A stretch of DNA of 58,568 nt from Sphingomonas xinjiangensis (GTDB taxonomy: Bacteria; Pseudomonadota; Alphaproteobacteria; Sphingomonadales; Sphingomonadaceae), in the NCBI RefSeq assembly GCF_014199255.1, contig NZ_JACIJF010000020.1, forward strand, positions 1-58,568, given 5' to 3'. A program made the translations under genes and the position numbers. Within the stretch, counting starts at the first letter, position 1; each line of letters begins with the position of its first letter. The notes below the pieces were generated by a model, which saw only the letters and a program-made list of their open reading frames with translations, searched no databases and had not been told where the DNA came from. Below, in pieces: positions 17,538-26,228 of this stretch.

Positions 17538-19010
17538 ATGTCGCTTGCCGCAACCCGGGGGGCATCTCCGCCACCGGTCACTGGGGAAAAGTTGACGAGT
17601 GAGGCCGTCGCAATCATCGGGGTGCTCGTCGTCTCGACCTTCACCGTGATCCTCAACGAGATGCTGATGATCGTTGCGCTGCCGCGGGTGATGGCGGATC
17701 TCGACGTTTCGGCCTCGACCGGACAGTGGCTGACGACGGCGTACATGCTGACGATGGCCGTCGTGATCCCGGCGACCGGGTTCCTTACCGAGCGGTACCG
17801 GATGCGCACGGTCTTCACGCTGGCGATGTCGTTCTTCACCGCCGGAACCCTCGTCGCCTCCGTCGCCCCGAACTTCGACATGCTGCTGGTCGGCCGGATC
17901 ATCCAGGCGGTCGGCACCGCGATCGTGCTGCCGCTTTCCTATACTGCCGTCAGCACGCTCGTGCCGGAGACGCGGCGTGGAAGCGTCCTGGCGCTGGTCA
18001 CCGTCGCGGCAGCGGCGGGGCCGTCGATTGGTCCGGTGGTCACAGGCGCGATCCTGTCGCACCTCGACTGGCACTGGCTCTTCATCACGCTCCTGCCGAT
18101 CGCGATAGGGTCTTTGGTCATCGGGAACATCATAATCCGCGTGCCCAGCACGCCCCGCAAGGTAGGGCTCGACGCCTTGTCGATGGTCCTCTCCGCAGTG
18201 GGGTTCGCCAGCCTCGTCTATGGCCTCGCATCGTTCGGAGAGGGAGCCGCAGACGCAGTGGTGTCGCCCTGGGCATCGCTCGCAGGGGGTGCGGCGGTCG
18301 TCGCGGTCTTCTTCGCTCGACAGGTCCACCTCCAGAAATCCAATCGCGCCCAACTCGACCTACGCCCGTTCAAGATCCGCACCTTCAGCGTGTGCGTCGC
18401 GGCGATGCTGTGCTTCATGACGGCGGTTTACGGCACGCTGACCCTCATGCCCGTCATCCTCCAGACGTCGTACGGGTTGAGCCCGGTGCAGACCGGCCTC
18501 TTCATCATGCCCGGCGGGATCACGGTTGCCGTCGTATCGGCCCTCGTCGGACGCCTGTACGATCGCGTTGGACCGCGCCCGCCGATCGTCGCCGGCGCGC
18601 TCATCATCGCGGCAGGACAGTTCCACCTGTCCACCCTGGCCCCCGAGACTCCGATCTGGCTGCTCCTTGGCACCTACATCTTCATCGTTGTCGGGCAGGC
18701 GCTGATGTGGTCGCCACTGTTCACAGCATCCCTCGGCGTCCTGAGCCCGCACCTTCTTCCCCATGGAAGCGCCATTGTGAACACGCTCCAGCAACTGGTC
18801 GGGGCGGCTGGCATCGCCATCGCGTTCTCGGTCGTGGGCGTCGCCAGTGCGGGATACATCCAGGTCGGTGAACCCGCCGCCGCTGCGATGGCGCACGGCT
18901 CGCAGTGGACCTACCTCGTCTTCAGCGGGTTCGGGCTGGCAGCCTTGGTGGCCGCGCTCTTCCTGCCGCGTAAAGTCGCGTCCGCGGGCGTTCCCATAGC
19001 GACCAACTGA
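17538..19010 (+). CDS. DHA2-family MFS drug/proton antiporter
   Basis: A 490-residue inner-membrane transporter with about 14 predicted helices, the EmrB/QacA layout. The first helix block carries LNEMLMIVALPRVMADL, followed by STGQWLTTAYMLTMA and the cytoplasmic loop motif LTERYRMRTVF. Motif C is partly visible in helix 5 (AGPSIGPVVTGAI). It would export hydrophobic or cationic toxicants using the proton gradient. It is divergent from the MarR/OhrR-like gene, the standard arrangement for a pump repressed by its neighbour. The start at ATG 17538 gives a short cytoplasmic N-terminus. Confidence 0.92.
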   Translation: MSLAATRGASPPPVTGEKLTSEAVAIIGVLVVSTFTVILNEMLMIVALPRVMADLDVSASTGQWLTTAYMLTMAVVIPATGFLTERYRMRTVFTLAMSFFTAGTLVASVAPNFDMLLVGRIIQAVGTAIVLPLSYTAVSTLVPETRRGSVLALVTVAAAAGPSIGPVVTGAILSHLDWHWLFITLLPIAIGSLVIGNIIIRVPSTPRKVGLDALSMVLSAVGFASLVYGLASFGEGAADAVVSPWASLAGGAAVVAVFFARQVHLQKSNRAQLDLRPFKIRTFSVCVAAMLCFMTAVYGTLTLMPVILQTSYGLSPVQTGLFIMPGGITVAVVSALVGRLYDRVGPRPPIVAGALIIAAGQFHLSTLAPETPIWLLLGTYIFIVVGQALMWSPLFTASLGVLSPHLLPHGSAIVNTLQQLVGAAGIAIAFSVVGVASAGYIQVGEPAAAAMAHGSQWTYLVFSGFGLAALVAALFLPRKVASAGVPIATN

Positions 19011-19141
19011 CCCGACCATCAGCTTCGCCGGGACTGGCGACACGTTCTAAATGGCTCGGCACAATGGCTCCGTCAGGAAGCGCAGAGCGGCCGCCGTTCG
19101 GCCACCGAAAACCGCCTAACGGAAAAGCCGGGAAGCAAGCA

Positions 19142-19169
19142 TGTCGCAGAAGTTCTAAATTTTGCGACA
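19142..19169. repeat. short palindromic repeat, copy E
   Basis: A shortened member with perfect ends TGTCGCA ... TGCGACA around 14 bases (GAAGTTCTAAATTT). It lies in the 305-base gap after the efflux pump. A further TTTTGCGACG half occurs near 19246. The rest of this gap (19011-19315) shows no gene. Confidence 0.5.
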
Positions 19170-19315
19170 GTCGAGGCACCCGCCGGTCTTCAGATGCTCG
19201 ATCGTCGCATAATCCCGTTGCAGAACGAACCAGTTCCAAAACACTTTTGCGACGCTTGTTTGAGGGTAAATGCCGGAGGGCACGGCAGGCACCGCAGGCA
19301 CGGCAGGATAGGCGG

Positions 19316-19702
19316 CTAGCGGATATTCTCCACTTTAAGCCCTTTGACCTTTACCTTCTTCCACTCCCGGTCGGCGGTAAGCGCGGGAACACCAAGCTGC
19401 ATCGCGAGCGCTAAACAGGAACGATCGCCGAGGCCGCGCCCAAACTCCTTGGTTTGAGTGTGCAGCTCAGCGGCTGCATACGCTGCCTCCACGTCGTGAG
19501 AACGTACATCAAGACGAAGCTCGTCTAGGATCTCGCGGATAGTGGCTGCGCCCAAACCACCAAGCCGGAGTTCCTTGATAACCTCCTGTAGGTTGACGGC
19601 GGAGATCGCTGCTCGTCCCACGTGAGGTGTGACCATGTCGGCGCCTCGTTCATCCCGAACCAGCGCCAGCACCGCGGATGCATCCATTACAGCAGATGTC
19701 AT
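19316..19702 (-). CDS. vapC: PIN-domain ribonuclease toxin (VapC family)
   Basis: A 128-residue PIN-domain protein. The four metal-binding acidic residues are present: D7 in VMDASAVLAL, E40 in NLQEVIKEL, D93 in LGDRSCLALA and D111 in LTADREW. VapC toxins cut tRNA or rRNA and are held inactive by their antitoxin. The start ATG overlaps the stop of the antitoxin frame (ATGA at 19699-19702), so the pair is translationally coupled. The toxin looks complete, which is notable because the antitoxin frame is broken. Confidence 0.9.
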   Translation of the reverse strand: MTSAVMDASAVLALVRDERGADMVTPHVGRAAISAVNLQEVIKELRLGGLGAATIREILDELRLDVRSHDVEAAYAAAELHTQTKEFGRGLGDRSCLALAMQLGVPALTADREWKKVKVKGLKVENIR

Positions 19703-19993
19703 GCCGGATCTCCCTGCCGGTCCGAATGCGAAGACTTGTTTGCCTCAGTGACGGCCTCTGCCTTGCGATCAGATAGGAAGTCATCGATTGTTCGGGCCTG
19801 CTTGGCATGCTCCCGATAAAGCGCCTGAGCGCGAGAAAACACCATGACCAATCGGCGACAGACGGACCTGATCGTCCTCAACCGTCAAGGTGACCTTCGC
19901 ATCTCCGTGGAGCCCCATCGCCTTACGAACCGATGCTGGCAGAATCATTCGCCCATTACTGGCAACCTTAACGTCTATGGACCGCATAGACAT
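19699..19993 (-). pseudogene. vapB: AbrB/VapB-type antitoxin, frameshifted
   Basis: The N-terminal part reads as a SpoVT/AbrB DNA-binding domain (MRSIDVKVASNGRMILPASV, then RKAMGLHGDAKVTLTVEDDQ) from ATG 19993, with GAGGAGG seven bases upstream. That frame then runs into meaningless sequence. The expected toxin-binding tail (MVFSRAQALYREHAKQARTI, then DDFLSDRKAEA) continues in another frame from about 19847 and ends at the ATGA overlap with the toxin. One base gained or lost near 19840-19860 (CCGATTGGTCATGG on the coding strand) explains it. This could be a real mutation or an assembly error. Confidence 0.75.
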
Positions 19994-20221
19994 CGCGGCG
20001 CTCCTCCTCAATGCTTCGGTGGAGCGCATGCCACTTTAACCGATATGACACAATGCGAGCTTTGACATCGGGCCTAGCCTATCACGCTCTATGTCATTCT
20101 GGGTATACCGTGTTGGAACACCACTCATGGAACAGCTTCTATGTGCAATCAGGGTTGTTCGCAGGGATATTGAACACTCGGCTTAGCGGGTCTAGAACCT
20201 GATCGAACAGAAAGGGTGAGA

Positions 20222-20788
20222 ATGGCGCTATTTGGTTACGCACGCGTATCGACTACGGATCAGGACCTCGGCATCCAGGAAGCTGCCTTACGCGGAGCCG
20301 GCTGCCAGACGATCCGAGCAGAGAAGAAGTCTGGCACGGAACGCGGATCGCGAACCGAGTTGCAAATCCTGCTCGACTTCCTCCGGAAAGGCGACACGCT
20401 GGTAGTCACCCGCATCGATCGGCTCGCGCGATCGATGAAGGATCTGCAGGACATCGTGCACGAGCTGAAGGGCAGGGGGGTCTCGCTAAAAGCGACAGAG
20501 CAGCCGATCGATACCGGTACGGCTGCCGGCAAAGCGTTTCTCGACATGCTGGGCGTCTTTGCTGAATTCGAGACGAACCTGCGCAAGGAACGGCAAGCCG
20601 AAGGCATCCAAGCTGCCAAGGCGAGGGGGGTCTACAAAGGGGGCAAGTCACGGATTGACCCTGAAGCGATTCGGAAGCTTGCTGCAGAAGGAATGAAGCC
20701 AGCACACATCGCTCGCCAGCTCGGTATATCGAGGGGAACAGTGTACCGGTTCCTGCCGGTTTCCGGCCGAGCCGCGGTAAGTAGCTGA
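20222..20788 (+). CDS. serine recombinase (resolvase/invertase family)
   Basis: A 188-residue small serine recombinase. The catalytic Ser is at residue 10 in GYARVSTTDQ. The conserved RIDRLARSMKDL and EFETNLRKERQ helices follow, and the C-terminal helix-turn-helix is GMKPAHIARQLGISRGTVYR. This size and layout match Tn3-type resolvases and Hin-like invertases. No transposase or invertible gene lies next to it, so its target site is unknown. I chose ATG 20222, with AAAGGG upstream, rather than the GTG two codons earlier. The following pump gene is convergent with only two bases between the stops. Confidence 0.92.
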   Translation: MALFGYARVSTTDQDLGIQEAALRGAGCQTIRAEKKSGTERGSRTELQILLDFLRKGDTLVVTRIDRLARSMKDLQDIVHELKGRGVSLKATEQPIDTGTAAGKAFLDMLGVFAEFETNLRKERQAEGIQAAKARGVYKGGKSRIDPEAIRKLAAEGMKPAHIARQLGISRGTVYRFLPVSGRAAVSS

Positions 20789-20790
20789 AC

Positions 20791-22020
20791 CTACCGGGAG
20801 CTCATTCGTGCTTGGAACAGCTTGCCACCTTCTACGATGTAGATGAGCAGCAGCACCACCAGACCGATGAGCAAATAGCCGATTGCAAGCGGCAGTGTCG
20901 TACCGGCATAGGATTGTCCTATGGCCGAGGCGACGAGAACCGCGCCCATACTTGTGATGAAACCCTGCAGGGAAGACGCAGTACCCGCGATGTGTCCTAC
21001 TGGCTCCATTGCCATGGCGCCGAAGTTTGCACCACATAGGCCGATGCACGTCATGCTGAGCGCCTGAAAGATCAGGTAGCTCGTCAAGCTCTCCAAGTTC
21101 GAAATGACGACGACCAAGTGCACCGCTGAGAGTGTAATTAGAGCAAGAACCGCGGATTGGGAGATGAGTCTGGTTCCAAGCCGCTCAACCAGCCTGCTGT
21201 TGGCGAACGACGCGACGCCCATTGCCCCCGCGCAAAGTGCAAACAGTAGCGTGAACCGGTCACCGGCGCCGAACTCATCGACGAAGATCTGCTGGGACGA
21301 TGATACAAAAGCGATTATGCCGCCGAAGGTAAGCGACGCCGCAACCGAGTAGCCGACCGAAAAGCGGTTGGTGAGAGTTAGCCGATAGCTTTGCCTTAGG
21401 TTCGAAATCGAGAGTGGAACCCGTCGCGCCAGCGGCAACGTCTCGGGCAAGCGCACCAATGTCCAAGCGAGCACGAAGGCCGCGAACATACCCAAAGCAT
21501 AGAAGATGAACCGCCACGGCCCGAACTCGAGCAAACCTTGTCCGAGGGTAGGGGCCAAAATGGGAACGATGAAGAAGATCATCTGAGCGATCGACATGGT
21601 TCGTGCCATCGTTCGCCCGGACGCGCCATCACGCACAATCGCCACGGCTAAGACCCTTGTCGAGGCCGACATCAGCCCTTGCAGCAGGCGAGCGCCAAGC
21701 AGCGCAGCGAAGGTGGCAGAACTTGCTGCAAAGATGCTGGCTGCAACAAAGCCCACAAGCGTCGCTGTCAGGATCGGCTTGCGGCCGAAGCGGTCTGCAA
21801 GCGGGCCATATACCAACTGCCCGGTCCCGAACCCGAGCATGTAGACAGTTACCACCCACTGGCGATGGTTGGCCTCGCTGACTAGGAGGTCACGACCGAT
21901 GTCCGCTAATGCAGGCAGCATCAGGTCTACGCCCAGAGCATTGACGCCCATTAGCGCAGCGATGAATGCTACGAATTCACGCGGGTGCATGCCGACAGGT
22001 GCGGAGTGAGACTTCATCAT
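20791..22020 (-). CDS. Bcr/CflA-family MFS multidrug transporter
   Basis: A 409-residue 12-helix transporter. The Bcr/CflA signature is seen in NALGVDLMLPALADIGRDL (helix 1), followed by QWVVTVYMLGFGTGQLVYGP and the motif A loop LADRFGRKP. Family members export bicyclomycin, chloramphenicol and similar compounds by proton antiport. A single gene between the recombinase and an SDR, with no regulator beside it. The substrate cannot be predicted. Confidence 0.9.
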   Translation of the reverse strand: MMKSHSAPVGMHPREFVAFIAALMGVNALGVDLMLPALADIGRDLLVSEANHRQWVVTVYMLGFGTGQLVYGPLADRFGRKPILTATLVGFVAASIFAASSATFAALLGARLLQGLMSASTRVLAVAIVRDGASGRTMARTMSIAQMIFFIVPILAPTLGQGLLEFGPWRFIFYALGMFAAFVLAWTLVRLPETLPLARRVPLSISNLRQSYRLTLTNRFSVGYSVAASLTFGGIIAFVSSSQQIFVDEFGAGDRFTLLFALCAGAMGVASFANSRLVERLGTRLISQSAVLALITLSAVHLVVVISNLESLTSYLIFQALSMTCIGLCGANFGAMAMEPVGHIAGTASSLQGFITSMGAVLVASAIGQSYAGTTLPLAIGYLLIGLVVLLLIYIVEGGKLFQARMSSR

Positions 22021-22098
22021 CTGCCTATCGGGACCAGTAGCCTGTCGAGCAAGACGTAAGCAGCCGGATCAAGATCCGATTACCTCCGCTGCCGCTCA

Positions 22099-22944
22099 TC
22101 AACCATCGGGAAAGTCTGCGCCCATGCTGAGCTCGCGTGTCGCCTCTATGGAGGTGAGGCGATCCCTGAGTTTGGCGGTCACGGCGTCATAGCCAAACCG
22201 GCCCAGGACTAGATGGCGCGGTGGAGTATCCTGCTGGACGGCAGCGATGATGGCCTCGCCCGCTCGGACGGGATCGCCAGCCTGTGTGCCGCTATATGCT
22301 CTGGTGCCTTCCATTCGAGATATCGCGGTATCGGCATAATCTTCGATTGTGCTTGGCGTCTGCCGGAGCGAACGGCCGGCCCAATCGGTTCGGAAAGGGC
22401 CGGGCTCAACGCAGGTGACGCTAATGCCCAGCGGGCCTACCTCGGCAAGAAGGGCATCGGACCAGCCCTCGACGGCGTGTTTGGATGCCGCATAGTAGCC
22501 AGAGCCGGGAAACCCGACGAGCCCTGCGACCGAGGTGAAGTTGACGATATTGCCGCTGCGCTGCGCACGCATGATGGGGAGAACCGCACGGGTCAGCGCA
22601 AAAAGGCCGAAGACATTGGTGTCGAACTGCGCGCGGATTTCGACTTCTTCGCCCTCCTCAGCCGTCGCTTGGTAGCCGTACCCAGCGTTGTTCACTAGAA
22701 CATCAATCCGGCCGAACTTGGCTTGGGCAGCGGACACCGCTTCGCCGATCTGAGCCTGGTCTGTCACGTCCAGGTCAAGCGCAAGCGCCTCGGTATGGCC
22801 TTCTACCAAATCAGCGACGCGATCACGGCCGCGTGCTGTAACGACTGCAGGCCAGCCTCGATTGAGCACCAGTTGGGCGAGATCGCGCCCGAAGCCAGTG
22901 GAGCACCCAGTGATGAACCAGACGGGGGAGGCTGGGATTACCAT
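22099..22944 (-). CDS. short-chain dehydrogenase/reductase
   Basis: A 281-residue classical SDR. The cofactor motif is TGCSTGFGRDL (residues about 13-23), DLDVTD follows near 58, the NNAG motif is in VLVNNAGYGYQ near 84, and the catalytic Ser and Tyr-x-x-x-Lys are seen in VNFTSVAGL and YYAASKHAVEG. The long C-terminal part with VEPGPFRTDWAG matches the subgroup often annotated as oxidoreductases of unknown substrate. It is co-directional with the Bcr/CflA pump 78 bp downstream, so co-transcription is possible. Confidence 0.9.
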   Translation of the reverse strand: MVIPASPVWFITGCSTGFGRDLAQLVLNRGWPAVVTARGRDRVADLVEGHTEALALDLDVTDQAQIGEAVSAAQAKFGRIDVLVNNAGYGYQATAEEGEEVEIRAQFDTNVFGLFALTRAVLPIMRAQRSGNIVNFTSVAGLVGFPGSGYYAASKHAVEGWSDALLAEVGPLGISVTCVEPGPFRTDWAGRSLRQTPSTIEDYADTAISRMEGTRAYSGTQAGDPVRAGEAIIAAVQQDTPPRHLVLGRFGYDAVTAKLRDRLTSIEATRELSMGADFPDG

Positions 22945-23181
22945 GCAGAGATCTTCCGAAGTTGAGCAGGTGGTTGGTACAACGCTGCTAAACGCGGCAA
23001 GCCCTGCTGCGGGCCCGGCACTTCAGTCGGCTTTTCTGAGGCACCTAGGTGTATTATCAACAAGGCTGTGTCCTCCTGGTGAAAGGACCTGCTAGGCATT
23101 CAGCGCTGCCGTCGTGAAGACAGATGGATCACCCTCGCCCCCCAACAGGGAACTCACAAGAGCACGAGCCGCTTCGCTTTC

Positions 23182-24516
23182 ATGCGAGATGATGATGAGA
23201 CCGGGGAGTGGCGCCATCGCCAGATGCCGAGCAGCCGGCTTGCGCGGCTAGGTGTGTTCGGCCGTCTTGCCGGTGGCGTTGCAGGCGGGGTCCTGGCCGA
23301 AGGAGCTCGGCAGCTAGGTTCGGGCAAGCGCCCACGGTTCAGTGATCTCATGCTGACCCCAGCCAATGCTACGCGGGTTGCTGACCAGCTGTCGCACCTG
23401 CGGGGCGCTGCGATGAAGCTCGGACAGATGATCTCGATGGATGCGGGTGACCTGCTGCCGCCTGAACTATCCACGATACTCGCTCGCCTACGAAACCAGG
23501 CTTATCGAATGCCTCCCAAGCAGCTTGATCAGGTGCTTCAGCAGGAATGGGGCGCGAATTGGCGAAGGCGCTTCCTTCACTTCGAGGCCTCACCGATCGC
23601 CGCGGCATCGATCGGGCAAGTGCATCGGGCAACTATGCCGGATGGTCGGACGCTCGCAGTGAAGGTGCAATATCCCGGCGTCGCAAAGAGCATCGATGCC
23701 GATGTCGATAACGTCGCAACGCTGCTGCGGGTCTCTGGTCTTCTTCCTGCAGAGATCGATCTGGGACCTCTCCTTGATGCGGCAAAGCGGCAGTTGGCAG
23801 AGGAGGCAGATTACCTCCGGGAAGGTCGCCAGATGCGCAGCTATGCTGAGAGACTTGCCGGCGACGCCCGCTATGTGGTGCCGGATCTCGTTGATGAGCT
23901 GACCACGCCGCGCGTGCTTGCGATGAGCTTCATCGAAGGTCGCCCAATCGAGATGTTAGCAGAAGCGCCGCAGCGTGAACGGGACGCAGCGATGACCGCG
24001 CTGATCACGCTGGTTCTGCGTGAGCTGTTCGAATTCGGAACCATGCAAACCGATCCCAACTTCGCGAACTACCGTTGGCAGCCGGCGACAGGTGCACTGG
24101 TACTCCTCGACTTTGGTGCAGCGCGACAGGTGCCAGCGAACACCTCGGCCGCTTATCGTAGGCTGATCGAGGCGGGCCTCATCCGTGACCGTGGTCAGAT
24201 CCGGGAAATCGCAGTCGAGACCGGCTTCATCGGCGCCGCGGCAGCATCGGAACACCGAGAAGCGATCGACCGCATGATCGCAGCCATCGACGACGCCCTC
24301 AACCGAGAAGGTCCCTTCGACTTTGGCGACCGAGCCTTTGTACCGGTGGTTCGCGAAGAGGCGAGGGCGATCATCGCAGACCGCACCATCTGGCATGTAC
24401 CAGATGCAGAGACACTGTTCGTACAGCGGAAGGTGAGTGGGACGGCACTTCTGGCGGCGCGGCTGAAGGCGCGGGTCGGCGTCCGGGAGCTCGCCGCAAC
24501 AGCCATCGGGAAGTGA
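23182..24516 (+). CDS. AarF/ABC1/UbiB-family atypical kinase
   Basis: A 444-residue member of the UbiB/ADCK family. The diagnostic KxGQ motif appears as AAMKLGQMISMD near residue 75. The Ala-rich loop that replaces the usual Gly-loop is PIAAASIGQVHRA near 135, followed by the VAIK-equivalent LAVKVQYPG. The later catalytic and metal segments are QTDPNFANYRW and LLDFGAARQV. Known members support ubiquinone biosynthesis, probably as ATPases rather than protein kinases. No long hydrophobic C-terminal pair of UbiB helices is visible, so it may be the soluble AarF-like subgroup. Confidence 0.9.
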   Translation: MRDDDETGEWRHRQMPSSRLARLGVFGRLAGGVAGGVLAEGARQLGSGKRPRFSDLMLTPANATRVADQLSHLRGAAMKLGQMISMDAGDLLPPELSTILARLRNQAYRMPPKQLDQVLQQEWGANWRRRFLHFEASPIAAASIGQVHRATMPDGRTLAVKVQYPGVAKSIDADVDNVATLLRVSGLLPAEIDLGPLLDAAKRQLAEEADYLREGRQMRSYAERLAGDARYVVPDLVDELTTPRVLAMSFIEGRPIEMLAEAPQRERDAAMTALITLVLRELFEFGTMQTDPNFANYRWQPATGALVLLDFGAARQVPANTSAAYRRLIEAGLIRDRGQIREIAVETGFIGAAAASEHREAIDRMIAAIDDALNREGPFDFGDRAFVPVVREEARAIIADRTIWHVPDAETLFVQRKVSGTALLAARLKARVGVRELAATAIGK

Positions 24517-24576
24517 CTACTTGATCGTCTACGGGCTTGCTGGGAGAATCCTCGTGCTATCACGCGGAAAACTGCT

Positions 24577-24768
24577 TCACTGCAGGCGCCCGAATTGCTG
24601 AGGGATGGTTGATTTTGGCGTTAGGTGACTGACCGCTTCCGATCCCGGAGACACGCCAAACGGACCGTCGCGCATCTCGCCAAGGAAGATGTCGCGGCGC
24701 TTGGAGAATGCAGACCGGGCATGGGCAAGGAACATGGCGGCACAATGAAGCGCCAGCGCCCGCTTCAT
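24577..24768 (-). CDS. possible small hypothetical protein
   Basis: A 63-codon frame in the 378-base gap between the AarF-like gene and the hexuronate transporter. The first part has coding-like composition (MKRALALHCAAMFLAHARSA and on), the end does not. No domain, ribosome site or neighbour supports it strongly. The rest of the gap (24517-24576 and 24769-24894) shows nothing recognisable. Confidence 0.25.
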   Translation of the reverse strand: MKRALALHCAAMFLAHARSAFSKRRDIFLGEMRDGPFGVSPGSEAVSHLTPKSTIPQQFGRLQ

Positions 24769-24894
24769 GTCATCTGACCCCCGGGAGCGCTCGCTTCAGA
24801 AGTCAGCCGAGCACGGCAGAGCCGGGAGTTCTTGATTAGCAAGGCCGGCTTTCGGAGCGCCAGAACGCCGAAAGCTAATCGGTGACGTTGAGCT

Positions 24895-26181
24895 TCAGGA
24901 AGCGTGCGAACCTAGGCGCGGAACCAGCATGTGCACGAGCAGCAGAGCGATCAAATACGCGCTGCCGGCCCAGGTAAATACTGGCAAGTAGCTGCCGACC
25001 GAGCCGAGAAGTTGGCCGACATAGCGTGCCATGATCATCCCGCCGATCGCGCCCGCCGCGCCGCCGATCCCCATCACCGAGGCCACTGATTGCGAGGGGA
25101 ACGTGTCGGAAACCATCGTGTAGAGGTTCGACGACCAGCCCTGGTGCGCCGCGGCGGCCAGGCCGATGATCGCCACCGCCGCCCACAGGCTGGAAACAAT
25201 ACTGGCGAAGAAGATAGGTAGAACGCAGACGGCACTGGCCAGCAGAGCGAGCTTGCGTCCAGCATTGACGCTGTAGCCCCGCTTGATCAGCCACGATGAC
25301 AGCCAGCCCCCGCCGATGCTGCCGACATCGGCGAGCAGATAGACGGCGATGAGCGGCGGCCCGAAGCTGGTAAGATCAAGCCCATGGCGTTTGGCAAAAA
25401 AGTCGGGAAGCCAGAACAAGAAAAGATACCAGACCGGATCGGTTAGGAACTTGGCAGTGGCGAAAGCCCACGTGCCGCGATGGCGGAACAGGGTTCGCCA
25501 CTTGATTGGCTTGCCGACCGTAACAGTCTGGTCGGCGGCGATGTAGGCGAGCTCCTGGGCCGAGACGCGCCGATGCAGCCCCGGCGGGCCATAGAAACCG
25601 AGCCAGGCGATCAGCCACACAAAGCCGAGCATTCCGGTGACGAGGAACGCCGCCTGCCAACCGTAATGGATAGTGATGAGGGGTACGATGATCGGCGTGG
25701 CGATAGCGCCTACATTGGCGCCCGCATTGAGAATGCCTGCAGCGAGCGCACGCTCCTTCTTGGGAAACCATTCGGCGACTGATTTGATCGCGGCAGGAAA
25801 GTTGGCGGCCTCGCCCAGCCCAAGCATGAAACGCGCCGCGGAAAAGCCGACTGGGCTGCGGACCAGCGCATGCGCGAGCGCCGCCAGGCTCCATAACCCG
25901 ATCGCCGCGCCATAGCCGAGCTTTGAACCAACTCGATCAATCAACGGGCCGCAAGCGAGTAGTCCTACGGCATACGCCGCCTGGAACCAGAACACGATCA
26001 TGCCATAGTCGGTTTCGGACCATCCGAGATCGGCTTGTAGAGTCGGCTTGAGAATGCCGATGATCTGCCGATCGATATAGTTGATCGTGGTAGCTAGGAA
26101 CAGCAGCGCGCAAATGATCCAGCGGATGTTTCCGCCGGCGGTGACTGGGCCCGACTGGCGCGAATTGTTCCTTTGCCTCAC
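24895..26181 (-). CDS. MFS transporter, anion:cation symporter (ExuT-like hexuronate) family
   Basis: A 428-residue, 12-helix transporter. Helix 1 carries TINYIDRQIIGILKP, followed by motif A-like LIDRVGSKLGYG and GLGEAANFPAAIKSVAEWFP, which is characteristic of the ACS family that takes up hexuronates and related organic acids. I chose the GTG at 26181, which has GGAGAG seven bases upstream, over the TTG at 26196. It lies 47 bp after the mannonate dehydratase gene on the same strand. Together they would import and process glucuronate- or galacturonate-type sugars. Confidence 0.88.
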   Translation of the reverse strand: MRQRNNSRQSGPVTAGGNIRWIICALLFLATTINYIDRQIIGILKPTLQADLGWSETDYGMIVFWFQAAYAVGLLACGPLIDRVGSKLGYGAAIGLWSLAALAHALVRSPVGFSAARFMLGLGEAANFPAAIKSVAEWFPKKERALAAGILNAGANVGAIATPIIVPLITIHYGWQAAFLVTGMLGFVWLIAWLGFYGPPGLHRRVSAQELAYIAADQTVTVGKPIKWRTLFRHRGTWAFATAKFLTDPVWYLFLFWLPDFFAKRHGLDLTSFGPPLIAVYLLADVGSIGGGWLSSWLIKRGYSVNAGRKLALLASAVCVLPIFFASIVSSLWAAVAIIGLAAAAHQGWSSNLYTMVSDTFPSQSVASVMGIGGAAGAIGGMIMARYVGQLLGSVGSYLPVFTWAGSAYLIALLLVHMLVPRLGSHAS

Positions 26182-26228
26182 GCCATCTCTCTCCAACAGA
26201 TCCTGTCTTCTTTATGCTGGTCAACCGG

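Noticed and set aside
17532..18353. 273-codon minus-strand open frame inside the efflux pump
   Set aside because: Antisense to a clear 14-helix transporter; composition is Asp/Arg/His-rich as expected for a shadow.
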